Origin: an uncultured Prevotellaceae bacterium
GTDB taxonomy: Bacteria > Bacteroidota > Bacteroidia > Bacteroidales > Bacteroidaceae
Direction of reading: 5' to 3'
DNA length: 64,000 nt
Assembly: GCA_900317305.1 (NCBI GenBank)
Contig: ONGG01000003.1
Location: forward strand, 49,225-113,224
Shown: piece after piece, positions 1 through 7,677 of the stretch
How positions within the stretch are numbered: the first letter of the stretch is position 1
Layout: every line of letters begins with the position of its first letter
Notes under the pieces: generated by a model
Databases searched by the model: none
What the model saw: only the letters and a program-made list of their open reading frames with translations
What the model was told of the DNA's origin: nothing
Made by a program: the position numbers and the translations under genes

Positions 1-978
1 GGCGGTGACCGTAACTTTGTTGTTGAAGGCGGCATTCTTGAACATCATGCCATACCAATCGACATTGGGATAGAGCATGGGGTCCACGCCATTGCGCGTG
101 TTCTCTATCTTCTCCATCAGATAAGCATCGCTGGTGACACCTTGCACGTCGCGCGTGCGAACCGCATAATTGTAGAGGTTCATATACTCCACACCGTCAA
201 CAAACTCAAGAATCTTGGTGGGAGTAGAAATCTGCGACTCCAAACGGCCCGTAATCCTCAGTTTACCTTTCTTTCCCGACTTTGTAGTGACCAGAATCAC
301 GCCATTGGCGCCTTTCGAACCATAAAGGGCCGTGGCAGTAGCGTCTTTCATAATGGAGAAACTGGCGATATTCTCTGGTTCGAGGCGGGCCAGGTCCTCG
401 GTCGACATCTCGATACCATCAATCAGGATCAGCGGTCCAGCCAGCGAACTCTCAAGGCTGCTCACACCTCGGATAAAGAAATTGGCGTTGTCCTTTCCCG
501 GCTCACCCGTACGCTGATAAGATACCACACCGGCTATACGGCCGGCCATTGTATTCGTCAGGTTGGTGCTAGGCGTACGCAACTCGGCAGGATTGATGGT
601 CTCGATAGAACCAATTACGGAGTTTTTCTTCTGACGTGAAAAAGCCACGACCACCATCTCGTCGAGCGTGTTCTCGTCTTCTTTCATGACAACGTCGATT
701 TCGGTACGCTTGCCAACATATTCTTTTTTAGTGGCAAAACCGATGTAGGAGAAGGTGATGGTGTCACGCGACTCTGCATTGAGGGCATATCTTCCATCGA
801 TTGAGGTAACCGTGCCTTCTGTCTCCTTTCCCCTCACAACCACCGTGACACCAGGCAGTGGAGTGCCTTCATTGTCGACTACGAGTCCCTTCACGATTTG
901 CTGTGAACTGACAGGCAGTGAGCTCAAGACCAGCAACACCAAAATCGCAAAGAACTGTTTTAAAGGTTTTTTTCTCAT
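1..978 (-). CDS. susC: SusC-like TonB-dependent receptor, N-terminal part (cut by window edge)
   Basis: An outer-membrane TonB-dependent transporter of the SusC type, which imports oligosaccharides together with a SusD lipoprotein. Translating the minus strand from an ATG at 978 gives 326 codons that stay open to base 1. It starts with a signal peptide (MRKKPLKQFFAILVLLVLSS), followed by a carboxypeptidase-D-like domain (GLVVDNEGTPLPGVTVVV, then FSYIGF) and the plug domain with the family signatures LILIDGIEM and LYGSKGANGVILVTTKSG. The barrel and any SusD partner lie beyond the left edge. It sits downstream of the regulator at 1250-2938 on the same strand and has its own promoter region with repeats shared with the GH16-GH18 operon. 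The SusC call is firm. The substrate is inferred from those neighbours as beta-glucan or chitin fragments. Confidence 0.93.
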   Translation of the reverse strand, partial: MRKKPLKQFFAILVLLVLSSLPVSSQQIVKGLVVDNEGTPLPGVTVVVRGKETEGTVTSIDGRYALNAESRDTITFSYIGFATKKEYVGKRTEIDVVMKEDENTLDEMVVVAFSRQKKNSVIGSIETINPAELRTPSTNLTNTMAGRIAGVVSYQRTGEPGKDNANFFIRGVSSLESSLAGPLILIDGIEMSTEDLARLEPENIASFSIMKDATATALYGSKGANGVILVTTKSGKKGKLRITGRLESQISTPTKILEFVDGVEYMNLYNYAVRTRDVQGVTSDAYLMEKIENTRNGVDPMLYPNVDWYGMMFKNAAFNNKVTVTA

Positions 979-1048
979 TGAACAGGTATTTAAGGTATTA
1001 AAAATTCAATCAAATTGTTTTTAGGTTTTGAAGAGCGAATTGCTGTGG

Positions 1049-1180
1049 CAAAATTAATAAAAACAATAGCACGTTTTTCCATCAAAAAGAAAAAAGTGGA
1101 TTTGTGAAACACCTGTTATTACATAAATAACTAATACTAAGCTATTTACGACAAACATTAGAAACCGGAAAAGTAGATTT
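1049..1180 (-). promoter_or_regulatory. susC promoter region with two direct operator repeats
   Basis: Read on the minus strand, TAATTTTG at 1056-1049 fits the Bacteroidetes -7 box TAnnTTTG; no good -33 box is visible. Upstream are two direct repeats: AAATCTACTTTTCCGG (1180-1165) and AAATCCACTTTT (1103-1092), 77 bases apart start to start. The nearer one ends 35 bases before the -7 box. The same pair at the same spacing precedes the GH16-GH18 operon. A weak -33 box plus upstream repeats suggests an activator-dependent promoter. Confidence 0.65.
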
Positions 1181-1249
1181 TCAAAAGAAGATGAAAATAC
1201 AAAAATGTCAACTGCTTGGCGACATTTGAGCCATACAAGCCAGAAAAGG

Positions 1250-2938
1250 CTAAAGGGTGTTGCCTATCTGTTTAACCGCACTCTCAAATTCGTCGCGTGG
1301 ACCTATCGAGGCGTTCTTTACCGTTGAGCGGTAGTTGTAGATGGTATGGATGGAATAATTCAGGAACTCGGCAATCTTCGAACTGTCGGTGATGCCGAGA
1401 CGTATCAATGCGAAGATACGCAATTCGGTGGTTAGCGAATTCTCCTTGGGGGGTACGATGCGGTTCTCTGGCCGCAGCAAGGCATTGAACTCATCAATAA
1501 ATGTAGGAAAAATATTGAGAAAGGCAATATCAAAGTTGCCCAGCAACTCTTCGAAGTCGCGCGACTTCATTTCGCTCATCTTTTTCGATGACAAATATTC
1601 GGCGAGCTGGCCACTTTTCTGTTTTTTCAGCGCTATCGAACGGAAGTTCTCCATCTTCTTGATATAGTCGGAGCACAGCGTGAGGAAGTTGCCCATATAG
1701 ACTTCCTTCATTCGGTTGCTGTCGCTCAGCAAACTGTTGCTTTTGTGTAGTTTCTCCACCGCTTGGTGTAATTCGGCGTTCAGTTTGGTAAGATTCTGAT
1801 TGCTCACATGCTGTTCGCCACGAGCCACCCGCAGCCGGCGCATCTGGAGGATGACATAGACCACGGCAATGGCCAACAGAAAGGCAAGCACACCAGCAAT
1901 GATGAGCATGATGCTCAGTTTGTGGTTTTGGTTGTTGGTCATCAACTGGTAGTTGTGGGCAATATTGTTGAGAATATTGACACTCTGCAGGTTACGCAAA
2001 GGTGAGTTGTACTGCTGGAGTCCTTCTTGCGAAACGGTAATCAGGAGATAGGACCTCTTTACATCACCTTCCTCACTCAGAAGGTCGGCAAGGGTCCAGA
2101 GCGAGGCCTGGTCCTTGATGGAATGTTGCAAATCTCCGATGGCCGACCTGATCAGCCATTGCTTCTCCTGCTCCTTGTCTTTTGTTCCCTTGAAGATCAA
2201 CGATCTGAAATAAGCAATCTCGGAATATTTCTTGTTGAGCGAATCGATGAGTCCAAGCCTCTTGTCGCTGTATTTGAGCGCCAAATCAAAATTTTGCTCA
2301 TTGCGTGCACGCATCTCAAGGAGTTCGAGCGAGATATCGCAATCGGGATTATTGCTATAGTATTGCTGGAGCAAATAGCGGTAACGTCCGGCCTTGCTGA
2401 GATAGTCGTCATGGATGGCATTGTCGTGCGAATAGTATCCCGACTCTCCATACACATCCCTGCATACATCATAATAATATGGAAGCAAACTGTCGGGCAG
2501 TTGTTCCTCGTTGATGTCACTGATAATGCTTGTCGCCTCAAGATAAGAGCCAGTCTTGGCATAATACTGCGCCTTGTGCAGTTTCGTACGGATAATGATT
2601 CCAAGATTGCCACTCTGTTCTGCCAGTTGCAGGTTGCGATTAATATATAAGGTGGTGGAATCGTAATTGAATTTTGAGTAGGCCTCAATAAGTTTATCGG
2701 TCAGGGCGATTTCCTGGGCGATGGAACCTTTATGATGCTCTAACTGCTGCTTGATGGAACGGACCACTTTCTCATGGGCCGCGTCATAATCCTTGACATG
2801 AGCCAAGGCATAGTCTAATTGCTGCAACAAGGAGCGTGTAGTCGGGTTGTTGTCGCCCGTCATATTGCCTCTCGCACCCAATGGGAAAAGCAAGAAGAGA
2901 GACAAAAAGACAAACTGAACAAAATTGTTTTTCTCCAT
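1250..2938 (-). CDS. Membrane-spanning DUF6377-type transcriptional regulator
   Basis: A predicted inner-membrane regulator. From the 562-residue translation: a signal peptide or signal anchor at 1-25, a helical TPR-like sensor region at about 30-335, one transmembrane helix at 342-364, a coiled coil at about 370-420, and a C-terminal region with a LuxR-like helix-turn-helix at about 505-545 (LRIFALIRLGITDSSKIAEF, then YSIHTIYNYRS). This layout matches the Bacteroidetes DUF6377/TPR regulators that sense periplasmic glycans or signals and act directly on DNA; no kinase or receiver domain is present. It lies between the susC gene it probably controls and the divergent GH16-GH18 operon, both of which carry the same repeats upstream. 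The family call is good; the targets are inferred from position and the repeats. Confidence 0.82.
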   Translation of the reverse strand: MEKNNFVQFVFLSLFLLFPLGARGNMTGDNNPTTRSLLQQLDYALAHVKDYDAAHEKVVRSIKQQLEHHKGSIAQEIALTDKLIEAYSKFNYDSTTLYINRNLQLAEQSGNLGIIIRTKLHKAQYYAKTGSYLEATSIISDINEEQLPDSLLPYYYDVCRDVYGESGYYSHDNAIHDDYLSKAGRYRYLLQQYYSNNPDCDISLELLEMRARNEQNFDLALKYSDKRLGLIDSLNKKYSEIAYFRSLIFKGTKDKEQEKQWLIRSAIGDLQHSIKDQASLWTLADLLSEEGDVKRSYLLITVSQEGLQQYNSPLRNLQSVNILNNIAHNYQLMTNNQNHKLSIMLIIAGVLAFLLAIAVVYVILQMRRLRVARGEQHVSNQNLTKLNAELHQAVEKLHKSNSLLSDSNRMKEVYMGNFLTLCSDYIKKMENFRSIALKKQKSGQLAEYLSSKKMSEMKSRDFEELLGNFDIAFLNIFPTFIDEFNALLRPENRIVPPKENSLTTELRIFALIRLGITDSSKIAEFLNYSIHTIYNYRSTVKNASIGPRDEFESAVKQIGNTL

Positions 2939-2971
2939 TATGCAGATTTATTGGTAAAAGGTTCTCTTGGG

Positions 2972-3002
2972 CAAAAGTATAAAAAAATCATGATAGTGCA
3001 AA
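2972..3002 (-). promoter_or_regulatory. Promoter of the membrane regulator gene
   Basis: On the minus strand a TTTG -33 box (3002-2999) is followed after exactly 19 bases by TACTTTTG (2979-2972), a match to the Bacteroidetes promoter form TTTG-N19-TAnnTTTG. It lies 34 bases upstream of the ATG at 2938. Confidence 0.7.
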
Positions 3003-3067
3003 ATAAATAGGCTTTTTCGTTTCACTGCCGCCTTTTTTTTCTTTTTTCAGTTGGATTCATTGACAAG

Positions 3068-3157
3068 AAATCTACTTTTCCGGACTTCTGGATTTTTAAT
3101 AACATCCTAAAAATCACGAAATTATATCTACGGCACATCCACTTTGAATCTACTTTC
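3068..3157 (+). promoter_or_regulatory. Paired operator repeats upstream of the GH16-GH18 operon
   Basis: AAATCTACTTTTCCGG (3068-3083) is identical over 16 bases, in matching orientation, to the distal repeat upstream of susC. GAATCTACTTTC (3146-3157) is a second copy 78 bases further on. It ends 36 bases before the -7 box, against 35 bases at susC. Probably the binding sites of the regulator at 1250-2938. Confidence 0.65.
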
Positions 3158-3170
3158 GCAGATAACGAAC

Positions 3171-3201
3171 TTTGGCATCATCTTTTTTTTCGCTATTTTT
3201 G
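3171..3201 (+). promoter_or_regulatory. Promoter of the GH16-GH18 operon
   Basis: TTTG at 3171-3174 and TATTTTTG at 3194-3201 are separated by 19 bases, matching the Bacteroidetes promoter form. Transcription would start after 3201, so the upstream in-frame ATG at 3144 cannot be the start codon of this transcript. Confidence 0.7.
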
Positions 3202-3248
3202 CACCATTGGGATTGTCATCGCCACCCAATCACAAAAAACATTTTACA

Positions 3249-5927
3249 ATGAAAAAGACAAGACGCCTATCCATCTTTGCATCATTTTTGTTTTCGCTGT
3301 TCACTTTGGGGCTCATGGCTCAGACGAATCCAGAATTGGATGTCACCAATGACGAGTCGGGATTCATTCCTGAGGGCTATCAGCTGGACTGGAGTGACGA
3401 GTTTGAAGGAAACGAACTCAACACCAACGACTGGAAGTTCGAGATCCACGACCCGGGATGGGTCAACAACGAACTTCAGCGGTATGTGGGCAAGACCTAC
3501 AAAGGCAACAAGGTGGTGTTTGTGGAAGATGGCCATCTGACCATCCGTGCTCAAAAAATCGACGGGCAAGTAGTGTCGGGGCGTATCAACGCACGCCCTG
3601 CCACAGGTTGGCGCTACGGGTATTTCGAGGCGCGCATCAAATTGCCCAAGGGGAAGGGCACATGGCCAGCGTTCTGGATGATGCCGGTGAATGTCGACTG
3701 GTCTACCAATCCCTGGCCACGGTGCGGCGAGATAGATATTATGGAAGAGGTGGGATACTCTCCAGGGAATGTCTCCTCATCGATTCACTGCGAGGCCTAC
3801 AACCACACCATCAACACACAGAAGACCCACTCGGTATATGTTTCCACCGCAGAGGATGAATATCATATCTATGGCATGGAATGGACATCGGAGAAAATCT
3901 CATTTTTCATCGACGGACAAAAGCACATGGAGTTTCTGAAAGAAAGCGACGACCATGCCGTGTGGCCTTTCCACTATGCGTTTCATCCTATCCTGAACCT
4001 GGCCTGGGGCGGTTCATGGGGCGGAGCCCAGGGTGTGGACGAGTCGGCATTGCCCACCGAATTGCTTGTTGACTACGTGCGTGTATACAAGAAACCGATG
4101 CCCGCCACTGCCAAGAAAATCGTCGCCTATGTCACGTCATGGTCTTCGGTGCCGGTGGATGCGAGTATGATGACACACATCAACTACGCCTTCGGCGGAA
4201 TAGGCAGTGACAGCCGTGTATACGTAGATGGCAAGAACCGTTTTATGGAGATTGTGGCACTGAAGGAGAAGAATCCATCGTTGAAGGTATTGCTGAGCAT
4301 CGGTGGATGGGGACGTGGGAATTTCACTCCCGTAGCCGCCGATGAGACCAAGCGGAAGATTTTCGCGCAGTCGTGCCTTGATTTCTGCGAGCAATATGGC
4401 ATCGATGGCATTGACATCGATTGGGAATTCCCGGGGAGCAACTCCTCAGGAGAGACCTCTCCCTCGAACGAGAAGAGCAACTACACCCTCTTGATGCGCG
4501 ACCTGCGCGACGCCCTGGGCGACGAGTTGCTGCTCACCATGGCCTCTTCTTCGAGTCCGGGCTATTACGACTACCGTAACCTTATCGAATACCTGGATTT
4601 CGTCAATGTGATGACCTACGACATGGCGAGTCCACCCCACCATCACTCCGCTCTTTACCGTGGCGGGACGGTGGGCAACGGCTGGCGTGTGGTCCATGAG
4701 TCGATACAAGACCATCTCAATGCCGGCATTCCTGCCGAGAAACTAGTCATGGGAATGCCCTTCTATGGAAACGGGAATGGCGATGGCAGCGGCTCTGCCA
4801 ACCAGGTGTCGTTGCAGGAGATAGAGAACGGCATTGCCGAAGGCAAATGGATTGACCACTGGGATGATGTGGCCAAGGTGCCTTATGTGACCAACACGAG
4901 CGGCCAGTTTGTCTTTGGCTATGACAATGCGAGGTCGCTCACGGCCAAGTGCCAGTATATTGTCGACTACGACCTGGCAGGTGGCATGTATTGGGAATAT
5001 GCCAACGACAACCTGATCGGTACGGAGCGCAGCACCGTATTCGACTGCCTTGTAGGAAATGCCATCAAGAAAGAGAACCTCACATTGGGAGGCCAGCCCC
5101 TGGACTACATCGGAGCCAACAAGTATGGCAATGTCTTCGACATGGTGCAAGGTGCCACTTATGTGGCCGACGGAGCCAGTGAGATGAAGGACGACAGTTG
5201 GTATTCCGATCCCGACTTCTTTGTCAAGACCGGCGAGGGCGTCTACCAGTTCCGTGCCGTATCGGGAAAATACAGCATCTCGGCCGATTTCAACAATCAG
5301 TGCTTCCATGTCACTCCCCTCGACGACGCCGGGGCACCACTCACATACCATGTTTCCGACGGCACAGGCTGCATCTGGGTAATTGGGGCCAATTCCAGTT
5401 ATGGGAAGCCCTCTTTCGTTCCCGGAAACGATGACGGATGGACAGAGGGCAGGGCCTTGCCCATGGCACGGATAGACGACACCCACCACCAGATCACGTT
5501 CGAGGTGGGCCGGCAACTGAATCCCGACAAAGTGAATTTCAAATTCTTCCACCAAAACTCATTCGGCAACGACGCGAACGATGAGTTCACGCCCTTCACC
5601 GACCCCAGTATCACGACGACCAGCGACATCTTCTTCGTGAACTACAACACGCCCGACTGTGGGAACATCAAACTCAGAAGCGGCAAGAAACTGACCACCG
5701 GTGACATCTATGTATTCACCATTGACACCAGCGACATTCACCACGTTGTCCTGTCGACCGAGAATATCACCACGGGCATCAGTGGCACCATCCAATCCCG
5801 ACAATGGCACGATGGCGCCTACTATGACTTGACGGGAAGAAAAGTAGGCCAAATGCCTCAGGACGCCCCCAGCAATCAACCCCGAAAGCAAATCCTTGTC
5901 ACCAAGGGAAAGAAAATCATAAGATAA
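3249..5927 (+). CDS. Secreted GH16-GH18 fusion (laminarinase-type glucanase plus chitinase-type domain)
   Basis: A two-enzyme secreted protein of 892 residues. A signal peptide (about 1-26, ending LMAQ) is followed by a GH16 domain at about 40-290 with the catalytic motif E161-I-D163-I-M-E166, the ExDxxE form of beta-1,3-glucanases rather than the ExDxE form of lichenases. A GH18 TIM barrel at about 295-605 carries D386-G-I-D389-I-D391-W-E393, the complete DxxDxDxE chitinase motif. A C-terminal beta-rich region (about 610-830), perhaps carbohydrate-binding, and a tail YDLTGRKV...KGKKIIR follow. The start at 3249 is chosen because the promoter at 3171-3201 excludes the upstream ATG and the signal peptide begins there. 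It is the first gene of a four-gene operon. Together the two activities suggest attack on a chitin/beta-1,3-glucan material such as a fungal wall; exact linkage specificity is not proven. Confidence 0.9.
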   Translation: MKKTRRLSIFASFLFSLFTLGLMAQTNPELDVTNDESGFIPEGYQLDWSDEFEGNELNTNDWKFEIHDPGWVNNELQRYVGKTYKGNKVVFVEDGHLTIRAQKIDGQVVSGRINARPATGWRYGYFEARIKLPKGKGTWPAFWMMPVNVDWSTNPWPRCGEIDIMEEVGYSPGNVSSSIHCEAYNHTINTQKTHSVYVSTAEDEYHIYGMEWTSEKISFFIDGQKHMEFLKESDDHAVWPFHYAFHPILNLAWGGSWGGAQGVDESALPTELLVDYVRVYKKPMPATAKKIVAYVTSWSSVPVDASMMTHINYAFGGIGSDSRVYVDGKNRFMEIVALKEKNPSLKVLLSIGGWGRGNFTPVAADETKRKIFAQSCLDFCEQYGIDGIDIDWEFPGSNSSGETSPSNEKSNYTLLMRDLRDALGDELLLTMASSSSPGYYDYRNLIEYLDFVNVMTYDMASPPHHHSALYRGGTVGNGWRVVHESIQDHLNAGIPAEKLVMGMPFYGNGNGDGSGSANQVSLQEIENGIAEGKWIDHWDDVAKVPYVTNTSGQFVFGYDNARSLTAKCQYIVDYDLAGGMYWEYANDNLIGTERSTVFDCLVGNAIKKENLTLGGQPLDYIGANKYGNVFDMVQGATYVADGASEMKDDSWYSDPDFFVKTGEGVYQFRAVSGKYSISADFNNQCFHVTPLDDAGAPLTYHVSDGTGCIWVIGANSSYGKPSFVPGNDDGWTEGRALPMARIDDTHHQITFEVGRQLNPDKVNFKFFHQNSFGNDANDEFTPFTDPSITTTSDIFFVNYNTPDCGNIKLRSGKKLTTGDIYVFTIDTSDIHHVVLSTENITTGISGTIQSRQWHDGAYYDLTGRKVGQMPQDAPSNQPRKQILVTKGKKIIR

Positions 5928-5952
5928 TCCAAACCAGAAAAGACACATAAAC

Positions 5953-7677
5953 ATGATGAATACTAAAACATTCCTCTCTTTGGCCATAGCCCTGATGATG
6001 GTCGTTACGGCTTACGCGAAACAGGGCAAGACCGACAACATGGTGGTTGTGGCCTATGTCACCTCTTGGACCAATGAGGTGCCCGACCCCACTGTGATGA
6101 CGCATATCAACTATGCCTTCGGACACGTGAGCGACTCTTTCGATGCCGTGAGGATAGACAATCCTGACCGCCTGCGCATGATTGTCGGCCTGAAACAGCA
6201 AAAGCCATCACTCAAAGTCATGCTCAGCGTGGGCGGCTGGGGAAGCGGAAGGTTCAGCGAGATGGCCTCCTCAGAACAGAACCGTAAGGCTTTCGCAAAA
6301 GACTGTCGCCGTAAGGTAGACGAGTTCGGACTCGATGGCATCGACATCGACTGGGAATACCCCACTCAGTCGTCGGCGGGTATCTCAGCATCGCCCGACG
6401 ACACGCAAAATTTCACGCTGCTCATGCGCGACCTCCGTCGAGAACTGGGAAAGAAGAAACTCCTCACGGCGGCCACCGTGTGCGATGCGAAATACATCGA
6501 TTTCCAGTCGTGCATCCAATATATGGATTTCGTCAATGTCATGGCCTACGACATGGGCAACCCACCTCATCACCACGCCGCCCTATACCCCTCCGCCATT
6601 TCAAGTCACATCACCTCGTCGCAGGCGGTAGATGAGCACCTGAAAGCGGGTGTGCCTGCCAGCAAACTGGTGATGGGCATGCCATTCTATGGGCGCGGGG
6701 CACGTGATGACAGCGGACTGAGAGAATTCGACCGCACGGGCATCCTGCCCAAAGGGTATGAAAAGCGATGGGACGATACCGGCAAGGTGCCCTATATCAC
6801 CAACCACGAGGGCAAATTGGTCAGAGGATACGAGAATGTACACTCTCTGGCTGCAAAATGCCAATTCATCCTTGACCATCATCTCAGGGGCGGCATGTAT
6901 TGGGATTATGCCAGTGACAACAGCCAAGGCGATGAGCGGAGCACGGTATGCCTGTCGCTTCTCAAAAACAAGAAAGCCACACTGCCCCCACGCAAGGTAT
7001 TGGTACTGGCAGAGAGAGGTGGACTGCATGAGCCGTTCACGGCAACTGGCCTGCAATGGCTTGAGGACAACAAGGAGAGATTCAACATGCAACTCGTCGT
7101 TCTGAGTTCGGCCGAGAACATTCCAAAGGACGAGTTGGGGAAGTACCATCTCATCCTTCAGTTGAACCATCCACCCTATGCATGGAGCGAAGAATCGCAG
7201 CGAGATTTCCAAAAGTATATCGACCGTGGCCAAGGCAACTACATTGGGTTTCATCATGCCTCCTTGCTCGGCGAGTTCGACGGATACGGCATGTGGCAGT
7301 GGTTTTCCGATTTCATGGGTGGCATCAGGTATGAGAACTACATTGCCGAAAAGTGTGATGGACAGGTGCAGGTGGAAGACCGGCAACATCCTGTGATGAA
7401 GGACATTCCTGGCACCTTTGTCATTCCCGACGACGAGTGGTACACCTACAACAAAGACCCTCGTCAGCATGTTCATGTCCTGGCCCATGTGGATGAGGCA
7501 AGCTATACCATCCCGACCAATATCAAAATGGGCGACCATCCCGTCATCTGGACCAATCCGTCGAAAGGCGCAAGAAACGTGTATTTCCAGTTCGGACACA
7601 GCAAGAAGCTGTTCGAAAGTCCCGATTTCATCAAGTTGTTGGAAAATGCCCTGAAATGGACCTTGGAGATGGAATAA
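5953..7677 (+). CDS. Secreted GH18 chitinase-like domain fused to a ThuA-like domain
   Basis: A 574-residue exported protein. The signal peptide covers about 1-23. The GH18 domain (about 28-335) has the intact motif D128-G-I-D131-I-D133-W-E135 and the MAYDMG strand, and closely resembles the GH18 domain of the preceding gene, suggesting duplication within the operon. Residues about 345-574 form a ThuA-like (class I glutaminase-amidotransferase fold) domain beginning RKVLVLAERGG and including YIGFHHASLLG. ThuA is named for trehalose utilisation in rhizobia, but its chemistry in Bacteroidetes is not settled. The gene starts 25 bases after the GH16-GH18 gene and its end overlaps the GH9 gene. 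The GH18 could be a chitinase or an endo-beta-N-acetylglucosaminidase. Confidence 0.88.
   Translation: MMNTKTFLSLAIALMMVVTAYAKQGKTDNMVVVAYVTSWTNEVPDPTVMTHINYAFGHVSDSFDAVRIDNPDRLRMIVGLKQQKPSLKVMLSVGGWGSGRFSEMASSEQNRKAFAKDCRRKVDEFGLDGIDIDWEYPTQSSAGISASPDDTQNFTLLMRDLRRELGKKKLLTAATVCDAKYIDFQSCIQYMDFVNVMAYDMGNPPHHHAALYPSAISSHITSSQAVDEHLKAGVPASKLVMGMPFYGRGARDDSGLREFDRTGILPKGYEKRWDDTGKVPYITNHEGKLVRGYENVHSLAAKCQFILDHHLRGGMYWDYASDNSQGDERSTVCLSLLKNKKATLPPRKVLVLAERGGLHEPFTATGLQWLEDNKERFNMQLVVLSSAENIPKDELGKYHLILQLNHPPYAWSEESQRDFQKYIDRGQGNYIGFHHASLLGEFDGYGMWQWFSDFMGGIRYENYIAEKCDGQVQVEDRQHPVMKDIPGTFVIPDDEWYTYNKDPRQHVHVLAHVDEASYTIPTNIKMGDHPVIWTNPSKGARNVYFQFGHSKKLFESPDFIKLLENALKWTLEME

Larger units (their letters stand above)
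2939..3248. other. Divergent intergenic region, regulator / GH16-GH18 operon
   Basis: About 310 bases with no gene. It holds the minus-strand promoter of the regulator, the paired operator repeats and the plus-strand promoter of the GH16-GH18 operon, each listed separately. Confidence 0.8.

Noticed and set aside
3144-3248. Longer N-terminus for the GH16-GH18 protein, starting at 3144
   Set aside because: A good promoter (3171-3201) lies inside this stretch, so the ATG at 3144 would not be in the mRNA, and the proper signal peptide starts at 3249.
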